Below the pieces are notes generated by a model, which was not told the DNA's origin, ran no database searches, and saw only the letters and a program-made list of their open reading frames with translations. Shown here piece after piece: positions 1 to 8,498 of a stretch of 64,000 bases of DNA; position 1 is the stretch's first letter; every line of letters starts with the position of its first letter. This DNA comes from Azoarcus sp. KH32C (GTDB lineage Bacteria; Pseudomonadota; Gammaproteobacteria; Burkholderiales; Rhodocyclaceae). The position numbers were made by a program, and so were the translations under genes. Where the stretch lies: the NCBI RefSeq assembly GCF_000349945.1, contig NC_020516.1, positions 372,001 through 436,000 of the forward strand, written 5' to 3'.

Positions 1-1306
1 CCAGCCGCTGTGCTGCGGCGCGACGGTCGCCGCTGGTTTCGTCGAGCGTGCGATAGATCACGCTCGCTTCGAATTCGCGCAGCAAATCACGCAGGCATCG
101 CTGGTTAGCAATGGATGTGCCATGAAATTCCTCGCGCGGGCTGTTGCGCGCGATTTCCGGGGGCAAGTCGTCGACCGTGATGCAATTGTCCTCGGCGAGA
201 ATGCACGCGCGATTAATCACGTTCTCCATCTGACGCACGTTGCCCGGCCATGGGTATCCGAGGAGTAGCCGTTCGACGTCCTCCGCCAGTGTCATGCAGT
301 TCGCGGCTCCGTGTTGCTCCCGCGCCCCTTCGAGAACGAAGCGGATGAGGCTGCGGATGTCCTCTTTCCGCTCGCGCAGCGGCGGGATGTGGATGTGGAA
401 CATGCTGAGGCGGAAGAACAGGTCCTCGCGGAAGGTGCCTTCCTTGACCATCTGGCTGAGGTCGCGGTTGGTTGCTGCGATGATGCGGCAATCGACGCGG
501 CGCGACTGTTCGCTCCCCACTGCACGGATTTCCTTTTCCTCGATGGCGTGCAGCAGCTTGGTCTGCATCAGCATCGGGAGTTCGCCAACCTCATCGAGGA
601 ACAGCGTGCCAAGATCGGCCTGGAGAAAGAGCCCCTTGCGCGCCTTGTCGGCGCCAGTGAACGCGCCTTTCGTATGCCCGAAGAATTCGGCTTCCATCAG
701 GGTTTCGGGGATGGCGCTGCAGTTGACCGGCAGGAAGAGATGGTCGCTGCGGCGGCTCAGCTCGTGAATCGTTCGGGCGAGAACGCCCTTGCCGGTTCCG
801 GACTCCCCCGTGATCAGCACCGTGCTGTCGGTGGGCGCGACTTTTCCGGCGAGGCGTTCGACGTCGGCCATCGCCGGCGAGACGAAGCGGAATTTGGCCG
901 CATCCGCCTTGGCGAATTTCCGCAGCACGCGGTTCTCTTCGCGCAGACCTCGCAGTGCTGCGATCTGCTGGACGCGATGCAGGACTTCTTCCGTATTGAA
1001 GGGTTTGATGATGTAGTCGGAGGCCCCCGCCCGCAATGCTTCGACCGCCGATTCCATCGACGCGAAGGCCGTGACCATGATGAAGTTGGTCTCGACGCCG
1101 GATTCCTTGACCGAACGCATCAGATCGACGCCGTTGCCGTCCGGCATCTTGATGTCGCAGAGGGCGAGGTCGACGTCCCCCCGCACAAGCTTGGAGGCGG
1201 CCTCGGTGCAATTCTTTGCCTCGTCCACCGAATATCCGGCTTGCCTGCATGCTTCCGCAAGGATTTCGCGGACGGCGCGTTCGTCATCGATTACCAGTAT
1301 GTGCAT
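1..1306 (-). CDS. NtrC-family sigma-54-dependent response regulator (C-terminus cut by window edge)
   Basis: This is a cytoplasmic two-component regulator that activates sigma-54 RNA polymerase. It starts at the ATG at 1306 (MHILVIDDE). A receiver domain spans about residues 1-115 with phospho-acceptor D51 (CDIKMPDG), T79 and K101. An AAA+ domain follows with Walker A GESGTGKG (167-174) and the sigma-54-contacting loop GAFTGA (215-220). The reading frame is open to base 1, so the end of the AAA+ linker and the DNA-binding helix-turn-helix lie outside the window. The gene begins 31 nt after the histidine kinase gene, so the two form one operon. Sigma-54-type promoters occur at several cytochrome genes downstream, which makes them candidate targets (inference). 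Family assignment is firm; the signal sensed is unknown. Confidence 0.95.
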   Translation of the reverse strand, partial: MHILVIDDERAVREILAEACRQAGYSVDEAKNCTEAASKLVRGDVDLALCDIKMPDGNGVDLMRSVKESGVETNFIMVTAFASMESAVEALRAGASDYIIKPFNTEEVLHRVQQIAALRGLREENRVLRKFAKADAAKFRFVSPAMADVERLAGKVAPTDSTVLITGESGTGKGVLARTIHELSRRSDHLFLPVNCSAIPETLMEAEFFGHTKGAFTGADKARKGLFLQADLGTLFLDEVGELPMLMQTKLLHAIEEKEIRAVGSEQSRRVDCRIIAATNRDLSQMVKEGTFREDLFFRLSMFHIHIPPLRERKEDIRSLIRFVLEGAREQHGAANCMTLAEDVERLLLGYPWPGNVRQMENVINRACILAEDNCITVDDLPPEIARNSPREEFHGTSIANQRCLRDLLREFEASVIYRTLDETSGDRRAAAQRL

Positions 1307-1337
1307 CGAAGTCCCTAGTGTTGATCGTGCCGCACTG

Positions 1338-2885
1338 TCAGGCGGCAGTGGCCGCAACTCGCAGCGGCAGACGGATTCTTGCGGTTGTTCCGGTACCGGG
1401 AACCGACTCGAGCGTCAGCGAACCGCCCCGGTCCTGAATCAATTCGCGACTCAGTGCGAGCCCGAGGCCGGTGCCCTTCCCGGCAGGCTTGGTGGTGAAA
1501 TATTCGTCGAAGACTTTCGCGAGCGTTTCCGCATCGATCCCTCCGGCGTTGTCCGAGATTTCGATGACCGCCTCCTCTTCGGTGGCGACCGTCTTGGCGA
1601 TGATCAACGCGGGATGGTCCGCGGGCATTTCCTCGAGTGCGTCAGCGGCGTTGATCAGAAGGTTCATCAATACCTGGGTCAGGTGGTCGCCGATGGCGCG
1701 AACGGCGGGCATTTCGCTGTCCAGTTCGGTGGTGAGGGTGATGCGCCTGAAGCGCCGGTCGTAACTCACGAAGGCGCAGGTGTTGCGCACCAGCTCGTTG
1801 AGATTCAACAGTTCGGGCTGTTGCGCCTGCGGCCGCGTGAAGTCGGCGATTTGCCGCGTAATGGCGGAAATCCGCTTGGCTTGCTCCAGGATCAGCCCGG
1901 GTTGGCAGGTCGCGCCATGGTTGGGGCACTGCTGCGTCCGCTGCACCTGGCTGATCGCACTCGCCACCCCGGTGATCGCTGCAATCGGGTTGTTGATCTC
2001 ATGGGCGAGCTGCGCTGCGAGCGAACCGACCGCCACCATCTTTTCGCGGTGGAACTGTTCGAGCCGGGTGCGTTCGATGTGCCGTTCGCGTTCGCGCAGA
2101 TCGAGCTGCATCCGGTTGACTGCGTGCATGAGTGTTCCGAGTTCATCGTTGCGTGTTACGGGAAGCGGGGTGTCGCGGTTGCCTTTGACAATGTCGTTGG
2201 CATGAGTCTCCAGCTTTCGGATATCCCAAGTCAGCCGGCTGAAGAAGATCGCGGTCGCTGCTCCAATGAGGACCAAGCCGATCACGAGCATCGCCAAACT
2301 ACTTAGTGTAATGCGATCGTAATTTTCGCGGTACTGATCGAGCAGTTTGAGGCGCTTCGCATGCGCATTCTTCGTGATGCCGTCGAGTTCGAGGATCAGC
2401 TCGTTCAGCGTTGCACGTGTGACGCTAAGCGTTCCCAGGGAGGGCTGCTGGGCCAGATCCCGGACCAGTGCATGGAGCTTGCCGGACAGAATCAGGACGC
2501 CGGGATAGTGGGTCTGGATTGCTTCAAGCAGCGAAAGGCTGGCCTCGATCTCGATCATCGACCGAATTGTGGACGGCGTGAGGTTGTCTTCGGAAAAACT
2601 CATATTGACCGCGAAAAGGGTCCGCGCCATCGACGTGTTGATTTCGAGCAGCTGCGCCTCGAAGCGATGGGCGGCCTCAAGCTCGTCGACCAGCTTGAGA
2701 AGGCTGATGCGCTGAGATTCCGTCGATACGCCGATTAGCAACGCGTACGCGACCATCAGGATGAAGGTGATGATTCCCTTCGAACGTAGCGAAAGGGACT
2801 TGCTGACCTTCTCCCCCTGTTCGGTTTCCTGCCGGAGGGCTGCGCCGGTGGCGTCGCGATCTTCCAAACTTGCCGTCGTGTCCAT
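1338..2885 (-). CDS. Membrane sensor histidine kinase
   Basis: This 515-residue inner-membrane kinase is the partner of the regulator directly downstream. Transmembrane segments lie at about 37-54 and 195-216, flanking a helical periplasmic sensor of about 140 residues. A HAMP region follows (217-268), then a HisKA domain with phospho-histidine H295 (AHEINNP) and an HATPase domain with the N-box around N408-N412, SDNAGG (444-449) and GTGLGLALS (471-479). The dimerisation domain carries an insert with C320, H323 and C327 (CPNHGATC), placed between the two helices. A redox or metal role for this insert is possible but unproven. The kinase type is certain, the ligand is not. Confidence 0.95.
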   Translation of the reverse strand: MDTTASLEDRDATGAALRQETEQGEKVSKSLSLRSKGIITFILMVAYALLIGVSTESQRISLLKLVDELEAAHRFEAQLLEINTSMARTLFAVNMSFSEDNLTPSTIRSMIEIEASLSLLEAIQTHYPGVLILSGKLHALVRDLAQQPSLGTLSVTRATLNELILELDGITKNAHAKRLKLLDQYRENYDRITLSSLAMLVIGLVLIGAATAIFFSRLTWDIRKLETHANDIVKGNRDTPLPVTRNDELGTLMHAVNRMQLDLRERERHIERTRLEQFHREKMVAVGSLAAQLAHEINNPIAAITGVASAISQVQRTQQCPNHGATCQPGLILEQAKRISAITRQIADFTRPQAQQPELLNLNELVRNTCAFVSYDRRFRRITLTTELDSEMPAVRAIGDHLTQVLMNLLINAADALEEMPADHPALIIAKTVATEEEAVIEISDNAGGIDAETLAKVFDEYFTTKPAGKGTGLGLALSRELIQDRGGSLTLESVPGTGTTARIRLPLRVAATAA

Positions 2886-2949
2886 TTGTCCTCTCGACCG
2901 TCCTTGCCGCGTAATTCAATCCGGTCAGATACACTACGCCTTTGTATGA

Positions 2950-2966
2950 CCATTTTCGCAAAATGG
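2950..2966. promoter_or_regulatory. Inverted repeat upstream of the two-component operon
   Basis: CCATTTT and AAAATGG form a perfect 7-bp inverted repeat around CGC, 65 nt upstream of the kinase start in the divergent intergenic region. A regulator-binding site is plausible. There is no T-tract, so it is not a terminator. The function is inferred from position only. Confidence 0.35.
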
Positions 2967-3012
2967 GGGCGTCGTGGCATCTCGTCAGACGTTGTGAAAT
3001 ATAGAGCGCCGC

Positions 3013-3033
3013 AGCGGCGATACGTTCGCCGCT
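3013..3033. repeat. GC-rich hairpin in the divergent intergenic region
   Basis: Perfect 8-bp arms AGCGGCGA and TCGCCGCT flank a 5-nt loop. There is no following T-run on either strand. It could be a protein-binding palindrome or an RNA hairpin in the leader of the plus-strand operon. Confidence 0.4.
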
Positions 3034-3046
3034 CTAAAGGTATGGA

Positions 3047-3059
3047 TTTTGCGTCAAAA
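3047..3059. promoter_or_regulatory. Palindrome TTTTG-CGT-CAAAA upstream of the Sel1 operon
   Basis: A perfect 5-3-5 inverted repeat lies 79 nt upstream of the Sel1 gene. A closely related 13-mer (TCTTG-CAT-CAAGA) lies upstream of the diheme cytochrome operon at 25474. The pair may be operators of one dimeric regulator; this is a weak inference from two sites. Confidence 0.3.
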
Positions 3060-3137
3060 GGCGGGTTGTTCGTTGATGCATGTCAGAGCAGATCAACCGC
3101 TTCGTGCGAACTGTGATTATTGGGGAGTGAGTCTTTC

Positions 3138-3647
3138 ATGTTGCGTCGAGTAGCTTTGTGCATGATGTTGCTGACCGGGATCGCCAACGCGGCGCCGATC
3201 GACGACGCGGTCCGCCTTTACGAGACCGGGCAGTACGAGGCTGCGGCAAAGCAACTGGCCACGCTCGCCGAAGGCGGCAATCCGGTCGCCCAGGAAAAGC
3301 TGGCGGTGCTCTATTTCTATGGGCGTGGCGTTCCCGAGGACGAGGAGCGGGCGCTGCAGTGGGCGCGGCGTAGCGCGGAGCAGGGTAACGGCGAGGCCAT
3401 GTACTTCATCGGCAACATGTACGTCTTCGGCGACAAGTTGCCGAAGTCGATCGCGGACCCGGACCAGGAGGCAGCCAAGTGGTATTTCGAAGCGGCACGC
3501 CGTAGCGTGCCGGAAGCCGAGTATGGGCTCGGCTTGCTGTTCCTGGCAGGGAAGGGAGTCGTTCAGGATCAGGAAGAGGCGATGCGTTGGATTCGCCTGG
3601 CGGCCGATCACGGCCACGCCGGTGCACGCTCTTTCCTTGGGAAGTGA
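3138..3647 (+). CDS. Periplasmic Sel1-repeat protein
   Basis: This is a 169-residue exported protein with a signal peptide (MLRRVALCMMLLTGIANAA). About three Sel1-like repeats follow (helical pairs with A-x-x-x-L-G/Y-x-x-G-x-G-V patterns, for example YFYGRGVPEDEERALQWARR). Sel1 repeats are protein-interaction scaffolds. The ATG at 3138 is chosen because GGGGAG lies 10 nt upstream; an in-frame TTG at 3120 lacks such a site. It is the first gene of a plus-strand run with the helical repeat protein, the PilJ-like protein and the multicopper oxidase. Its specific partner is unknown. Confidence 0.85.
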   Translation: MLRRVALCMMLLTGIANAAPIDDAVRLYETGQYEAAAKQLATLAEGGNPVAQEKLAVLYFYGRGVPEDEERALQWARRSAEQGNGEAMYFIGNMYVFGDKLPKSIADPDQEAAKWYFEAARRSVPEAEYGLGLLFLAGKGVVQDQEEAMRWIRLAADHGHAGARSFLGK

Positions 3648-3760
3648 GCGGCGCCAGGCACGACACATCGGCCGTCCGGCGGCGGCCGTTGGGCCTTGTG
3701 TTTCGCGCATCGGCAGTTAGGTCATCCGTCTCGAATTCTTGGCGCCGACTGGGAGGGGCG

Positions 3761-4636
3761 ATGCGATTTCGGTGGGTAATAGGCATCGTTGCAGGCCTGC
3801 TGGCAGGCGCGAGTGTCGCGCAAGGCACGAGCGACGCGTCGGATCCGCGACAGCGGCTGATCGAGCAAAAAATCAGGTTGGTCGAGACGCTGATCAATTC
3901 GCCGGCGGCCAAGAACGTGGCGTACGGGCGCGAGGCGGAGTCGGCGGCACTGATCGAAAAGGGGCGCAAGGCCATCGACGACGCCCGCAAGGCCTTGGCC
4001 GAGGGACACCACGACGATGCGGCGCGATTGCTCGACGAGGCACTGCGTTCCGCATCGAGCGCGTCGCGCAAGATGGCGCCCGCTGACGGATCCCTGTCGG
4101 AGAGCGCGCAGCGCAAGACCTTGCAGGATCTCGGCGACCAAGTGGAAATGTACCGCAAGTCGCTGAGCGAACTGGCCGGCGACCGCGAGAAGGGCGCAGC
4201 GGCTCGGAGTCTGCTGGCCAAGATCGATGCCCTGGTCAGTGACTCGCGGCAACTCTCTTCCAGCGCCCGGCTTGGCGAGGCGAACAAGAAGATGGCCGAG
4301 GCATACAAGCTCGCCGTCGAGGAAATGTCGCGCCTGCGGGCTGGGCAGGAAGTTGTTCTCTCGCTTAAGTTCGACACCCCTGCGGACGAATACGCATATG
4401 AGAGAAAGCGGTTTGCCAGCAACGAAATCATGGTGGACATGATGATCGGCGAGGGGCGAGCGGAGGGCGACAAGCGAAAGCTGGTGGACGGGTTCCTCGA
4501 AGAGGGGCGCCGCCTCGGAGTGCAAGCCGAAGGACAGGCAAACGCCGGCAAATTCGCGGACGCGGTCAAGGTCATGGAACAAGCGTCGGCACAGCTGATC
4601 CGGGCCCTCCAGTCGATGGGCCTGCCGGTGTTCTGA
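3761..4636 (+). CDS. Exported helical repeat protein, paralogue of the 8732-9658 gene
   Basis: This 291-residue protein has a signal peptide (MRFRWVIGIVAGLLAGASVAQG) and is otherwise predicted to be helical and charged, with TPR-like helical pairs. I do not recognise a named family. The C-terminal 100 residues align by eye with the product of 8732-9658: LRAGQEVVLSLKF against MRSGDTLVRSLNF, then EYAYE against EYHYE, and a shared ending of the QLIRAL/ELVKAI type. The start at 3761 has GGGAGGGG just upstream. It lies 15 nt before the PilJ-like gene, so the two are co-transcribed. A periplasmic scaffold or partner for the neighbouring redox proteins is an inference from context. Confidence 0.8.
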   Translation: MRFRWVIGIVAGLLAGASVAQGTSDASDPRQRLIEQKIRLVETLINSPAAKNVAYGREAESAALIEKGRKAIDDARKALAEGHHDDAARLLDEALRSASSASRKMAPADGSLSESAQRKTLQDLGDQVEMYRKSLSELAGDREKGAAARSLLAKIDALVSDSRQLSSSARLGEANKKMAEAYKLAVEEMSRLRAGQEVVLSLKFDTPADEYAYERKRFASNEIMVDMMIGEGRAEGDKRKLVDGFLEEGRRLGVQAEGQANAGKFADAVKVMEQASAQLIRALQSMGLPVF

Positions 4637-4650
4637 CAAGGGATCGCGGA

Positions 4651-5427
4651 ATGCTTCGGAAACTGATCGTTCTCCTCGCTTCGCTGCTCGTGACGCTCGC
4701 CGCAAGTGCGGTCGAGCCGATATCGATGGCCAGCGCAATCAACGTCGCGGGCGAGCAGCGCATGCTCTCCCAGCGTTTGGCGAAGGCCTACGTCCAAGCG
4801 GGGCTTGATGTCGTTCCTGGCGTGGCACGCGAACAACTGCGCGATTCGATGAGCCGGTTCGATGCCAATCTCGTTCGCTTGCGCGCCGTCTCGGCCGAAA
4901 TTCCGGCTGCCGAATTTCCCTTGCAGCAACTGATTCTGCGGTGGGCGTCGCTGCGCGAGGCTGCGAACGCGCCCGCGAGCAAGGACGCTGCGCTGCAGGT
5001 CTCCCGACGAAGCCTCGACGTCCTCGACAGTGCGGAGGAACTCGTCGGGATGCTGGAGACCGCTCCGGGCGGCCAGGCCGGACATCGCGTTAATCTCGCA
5101 GGACGCCAACGAATGCTGTCGCAGCGGTTGGTGAAGGCCTACATGCTGTACTCCTGGGGCGTCGATCGCAGCGTAAGTCTCGCCGAACTGGAGGATACAG
5201 CACGGGAATTCAGCGCGGGCCTAGCAAGGCTTGCCGCGCTACCGGAGAACTCGGCCGGGATGCGCCAGGAACTGGATGAAATCGCGCTGCAGTGGGAGTG
5301 GCTGCAAACGGCGCTGTCTGCCGAAGGGGCAAGTTCCTTCCGTCTCGTGGTCGCGGAGGCTGGGGACTCGATCCTGTCGGCGACCGATCGCCTGACCCTC
5401 TTGTACGAGCAAGTCGGCGGTCGCTGA
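4651..5427 (+). CDS. Periplasmic double PilJ/NarX-type sensor-domain protein
   Basis: This is a 258-residue exported protein with signal peptide MLRKLIVLLASLLVTLAASA. Two copies of the PilJ/NarX N-terminal four-helix domain are recognisable from their P-box-like first helix: NVAGEQRMLSQRLAKAY (about 31-47) and NLAGRQRMLSQRLVKAY (about 149-165). In NarX/NarQ the equivalent helix binds nitrate or nitrite, and in PilJ it heads the ligand domain. Here both copies are free in the periplasm with no transmembrane or signalling domain. It could act as a ligand-binding partner for a membrane sensor or for the oxidase next door. The domain call is firm, the role is inferred. Confidence 0.85.
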   Translation: MLRKLIVLLASLLVTLAASAVEPISMASAINVAGEQRMLSQRLAKAYVQAGLDVVPGVAREQLRDSMSRFDANLVRLRAVSAEIPAAEFPLQQLILRWASLREAANAPASKDAALQVSRRSLDVLDSAEELVGMLETAPGGQAGHRVNLAGRQRMLSQRLVKAYMLYSWGVDRSVSLAELEDTAREFSAGLARLAALPENSAGMRQELDEIALQWEWLQTALSAEGASSFRLVVAEAGDSILSATDRLTLLYEQVGGR

Positions 5428-5457
5428 TAACCGCCGCTAATGACATTGGAAGACGCA

Positions 5458-6876
5458 ATGAAGATCTCCCGGCGCGGATTCATTCAGACCGCGGCATCGC
5501 TTGCCGTCGCTTCTCTTTCGCCAGTAACCGCGCTTGCCGCACCTCCGCGGCAGAAGTTGCTGCGCGCCTCGTCGGTAGAGCAGGCGCTTCGTCCGGGGGC
5601 TCGTCTGACCAATTTCTGGGGATTCAATGGCGGCGTGCCGGGTCCCGTGCTGCGCTTCAGAAAGGGTGAGACGGTGCGGCTCCTGCTTCAGAATGCGCTT
5701 GCAGTCGATACCGCGGTCCATTGGCATGGCATCCGAGTACAGAACGCGATGGATGGCGTCCCGTTCGTCACACAGAACCCCGTACGCTCGGGCGAACAGT
5801 TTGCGTACGAGTTCGTCGTTCCCGATTCGGGTACCTTCTGGTATCACCCCCATCAATCCAGTTTCGAACAGGTCCCGCGCGGTCTGTACGGCGCCTTGAT
5901 CGTCGAGGAGGACCGTCCGATCGAGGTCGATCGGGAGTGGGTCTGGGTCTTGTCCGACGTTCGTGTCGGTGACGATGGGCGCCAGGTGGAGGACTTCGGA
6001 CGCATTCTCGATTTTGCGAATGATGGCCGCTTGGGTAATCAGGTCCTGCTCAATGGCAAGGCCGCGGGATCCGGTCACTCGTTCGAAGTGCGCAGCGGAG
6101 AACGCATTCGCCTCCGTCTGATCAACGCCGCGGCAGCGCGGATCTTTCAGCTCGAGCTGCCGGGGCACGAGATGAAGGTGATTGCCTTCGATGGTCAGGC
6201 CGTTGAGCCTCACGTCGTCGAAAGCCTGACGCTTGGTCCCGGCATGCGGGTCGACCTGGTCCTCGACTGCATGCAGTCGCCCGGTTCGCGACACCTGCTG
6301 AACGACGTCAATCGCCGCAGTGCCGGTCCGATCGCCGAGATCGCCTATCGCAACGTCCGCGCGGTCCGTCAGAAGCCCTCTTCAGCGCCCATCCGCCTCG
6401 CTCCCAACGTCCTGCGCGAACCCGATCTCGCAAGCGCGACAGAGCACTACATCATGTTCCAGGGAGGCATGCGAGGGGCTCCAGCCATTGGAATCGTAGA
6501 CGGGAAGCCCGCGAAGACCCATGAACTGATGGAAGAGCACGGGCTTGCCTGGACGATGAACTTCACCGCCCGCCACGAACACGCGCTGATGCACGAGCCT
6601 TTCCTGAATCTGCACGTTGGCGAGCACGTCGTCCTGAAGATGATCAACGAAACGGATTTCGTCCATCCGATGCATCTGCACGGACATTTCTTCCGCGTGA
6701 TTGCCGTCGACGGCAAGCAACTGCCCTTGCAGCCGTGGCGCGATACGGTGCTGATGGGGCCGCGGCAGACCGTCGATGTCGCCTTCGTTGCCGACAATCC
6801 CGGCGAATGGATGTTCCACTGCCATATATTGGATCACGCAGCCGGGGGCATGATGGGAACGATCCAGGTCGGGTGA
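5458..6876 (+). CDS. Tat-exported multicopper oxidase
   Basis: A 472-residue, three-cupredoxin multicopper oxidase that would oxidise a substrate and reduce O2 to water in the periplasm. A twin-arginine signal (SRRGFIQTAA) precedes copper motifs HWHG (88-91), WYHPH (128-132), HPMHLHGHF (403-411) and HCHILDHAAGGM (454-465), which supply all type 1, 2 and 3 ligands including an axial Met. No Met-rich insert of the CueO type is seen. The ATG at 5458 is preferred over 5440 because GGAAGA sits 6 nt upstream. It ends the Sel1/helical/PilJ run. A substrate such as Fe(II), Cu(I) or an organic reductant cannot be told from sequence. Confidence 0.93.
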   Translation: MKISRRGFIQTAASLAVASLSPVTALAAPPRQKLLRASSVEQALRPGARLTNFWGFNGGVPGPVLRFRKGETVRLLLQNALAVDTAVHWHGIRVQNAMDGVPFVTQNPVRSGEQFAYEFVVPDSGTFWYHPHQSSFEQVPRGLYGALIVEEDRPIEVDREWVWVLSDVRVGDDGRQVEDFGRILDFANDGRLGNQVLLNGKAAGSGHSFEVRSGERIRLRLINAAAARIFQLELPGHEMKVIAFDGQAVEPHVVESLTLGPGMRVDLVLDCMQSPGSRHLLNDVNRRSAGPIAEIAYRNVRAVRQKPSSAPIRLAPNVLREPDLASATEHYIMFQGGMRGAPAIGIVDGKPAKTHELMEEHGLAWTMNFTARHEHALMHEPFLNLHVGEHVVLKMINETDFVHPMHLHGHFFRVIAVDGKQLPLQPWRDTVLMGPRQTVDVAFVADNPGEWMFHCHILDHAAGGMMGTIQVG

Positions 6877-6911
6877 TCGTGGCGGGTCTGTTCGTGATCG
6901 CGTAGGGCCCA

Positions 6912-7439
6912 CTAGCGGCCACTGCCCCGCGGGATCGAGAGCGTCCGCCTGACCTCCTGTGCGGAAGCCTCATCGCTCCAGTCGCGTTGTCCGATATTGC
7001 GTCCCACGATCCGACCGTCGGCATCGACATAAAGGGTCACTGGCAAGGCGGAAACGTCGAGCGCAGACATCGCCTGTCGAGGCGTCGTCGCGATCGGTGT
7101 GGGAATCTTGATGCCGTACTTGAGGGCGAATTCGCGTACCAGATTGTGATCGGTGTCGACCGAGAGTGCCACGACCGCAATCCCGTCCTGCTTGAGATGC
7201 GCGGCCAGTTGCTGCAGTGACGCCATCTCGTTGCGACAGGGAGGGCACCAGGTTGCCCAGACATTGATCACGGCTGGCCTCAAGCCCGGAGCGTCAAACC
7301 GGAATGGCTTGCCGTCCAGATTAATGGCCGTGAGCGGGGGCATGACGGCGGGGGCGGAGGCCGCGCCCAGCTCGAAGGACGCGAGCAGAACGAGAGATGC
7401 GAGCGCCAGTTTGGCGGCTTGATGAAGACGCAGGAGCAT
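6912..7439 (-). CDS. TlpA/ResA-like thiol-disulfide oxidoreductase
   Basis: This is a 175-residue periplasmic thioredoxin-fold protein. A hydrophobic signal or anchor occupies residues 1-27, and the active site is C65-P-P-C68 in WATWCPPCRNEM. A cis-Pro region (ALPVTLYVD) lies near residue 140. Proteins of this family reduce apocytochrome CXXCH cysteines before heme attachment. Placement 43 nt downstream of ccmD-ccmC, amid cytochrome genes, supports that job. It is convergent with the multicopper oxidase gene. Confidence 0.9.
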   Translation of the reverse strand: MLLRLHQAAKLALASLVLLASFELGAASAPAVMPPLTAINLDGKPFRFDAPGLRPAVINVWATWCPPCRNEMASLQQLAAHLKQDGIAVVALSVDTDHNLVREFALKYGIKIPTPIATTPRQAMSALDVSALPVTLYVDADGRIVGRNIGQRDWSDEASAQEVRRTLSIPRGSGR

Positions 7440-7482
7440 GCGCTATTTCAACATTGCCCGGCCGCGACGTCCAATGGTGAGA

Positions 7483-7680
7483 TCAGTTTGGCGAGCGAGA
7501 CTTGGCGCCGGAACCAACAATTCTCGAAAAGCGTCCCAAGTGCTCGTGAATGGAGAGTCGCGTCAAGACCAGGACACCGACTTCCAATGCGATCAACACG
7601 ATGGAGATGAGATAGGCGCTCCAGACATAAAGTCCGTCGCCACCCATTGCCCAGAAGTCCGACCAGCTTTCCCAGTTCAT
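7483..7680 (-). CDS. ccmD: CcmD-like heme exporter subunit
   Basis: This 65-residue protein has one central transmembrane helix (about 19-40) and a short charged tail, the usual CcmD plan. Its ATG overlaps the ccmC stop as ATGA (7677-7680), showing translational coupling. CcmD stabilises the heme-handling CcmC-CcmE interaction in System I cytochrome c maturation. Short length limits certainty, but position after ccmC is decisive. Confidence 0.8.
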   Translation of the reverse strand: MNWESWSDFWAMGGDGLYVWSAYLISIVLIALEVGVLVLTRLSIHEHLGRFSRIVGSGAKSRSPN

Positions 7681-8456
7681 TGTTGTCCCCTGAAGTGCGT
7701 GAGGACCCAGTCGCTACTGCGCTCGCGCTTCAGGATCTCATTTCTGAGGCGCGTCAGCGTGGCTGCTGCCGTGTAGGCGAATAGGCCTAACGTCATCACG
7801 AAAAGACCGGTTGCGATGATCGAGGTCTCGCCCGTTGGCGCAGGCAGACTGCGGTTCGAGGTGCCGTAATAGAGGCTCCAGCGGTATACGGAAAAATACA
7901 GCAGGGGGAGGCCGACGAGCCCGACGAGTGCCAGCAGGCCGCACGCGCGATCGGCACGTCGATAATCGTCGATCGTCTCATGCAATGCGATAAAGCCGAG
8001 AAAGAGGAAGAGGACGAGCATCTCTGTTGCGAGTCGCGCTTCCCAGACCCACCACGTACCCCAGATCGGTTTGCCCCAGAGCGATCCCGTCCAGAGCGCG
8101 AGAAAAGCGAACAACGCTCCTGTGGGGGCCAGTGAAGATGCGAGCATGGCGGCGACGCGTTGCTTTCTAAGGAGTCCGTAGACGGACGCCGCGGCCATCA
8201 GGATGTAAATGACGACGGATATCCACATCGAGGGTTGATGCAGGAAGGCAATCCGAAAATGTTCGCCTTGGTGTGGATCCGACGGGGCAACAAAGAAGCC
8301 CAGGTAGAGGCCGATTGCGCATAGTACGGCGGCACCGCCGGCAAACCACGGCGCGAGACGTCCTGAGAGGAGGTATACGCTCTGGGATGTAAGCTGCCGG
8401 CCGCAGTGACGACGCGGAGGATCGCAGGATGAAAGGGGCCGACTGATGGCGGGCAT
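7677..8456 (-). CDS. ccmC: CcmC-like heme exporter membrane protein
   Basis: This 259-residue protein has six membrane spans and a tryptophan-rich periplasmic loop with WGTWWVWEARLATEM, the CcmC form of the WWD heme-handling motif. Conserved His residues occur before and after it (LHQPSMW; ALHETI). CcmC presents heme for cytochrome c maturation. Here it is not accompanied by ccmA, ccmB, ccmE, ccmF or ccmH, whereas System II genes (resB/ccsA) lie at 13-15 kb and 54-58 kb. A good sigma-54 promoter match lies 43 nt upstream (8499-8514). The first ATG (8456) gives a roughly 29-residue cytoplasmic lead; no better start is seen. Confidence 0.92.
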   Translation of the reverse strand: MPAISRPLSSCDPPRRHCGRQLTSQSVYLLSGRLAPWFAGGAAVLCAIGLYLGFFVAPSDPHQGEHFRIAFLHQPSMWISVVIYILMAAASVYGLLRKQRVAAMLASSLAPTGALFAFLALWTGSLWGKPIWGTWWVWEARLATEMLVLFLFLGFIALHETIDDYRRADRACGLLALVGLVGLPLLYFSVYRWSLYYGTSNRSLPAPTGETSIIATGLFVMTLGLFAYTAAATLTRLRNEILKRERSSDWVLTHFRGQQ

Positions 8457-8498
8457 CTTGGTGTGCGTTATTCGAGCATGGGGTTGTAACTGGAAGTT

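Noticed and set aside
3038..3053. A sigma-54-like match (AGGTATGGATTTTGCG) upstream of the Sel1 gene
   Set aside because: Only the GG/GC spacing fits; the -24 element is poor and the bases are part of the palindrome at 3047-3059.
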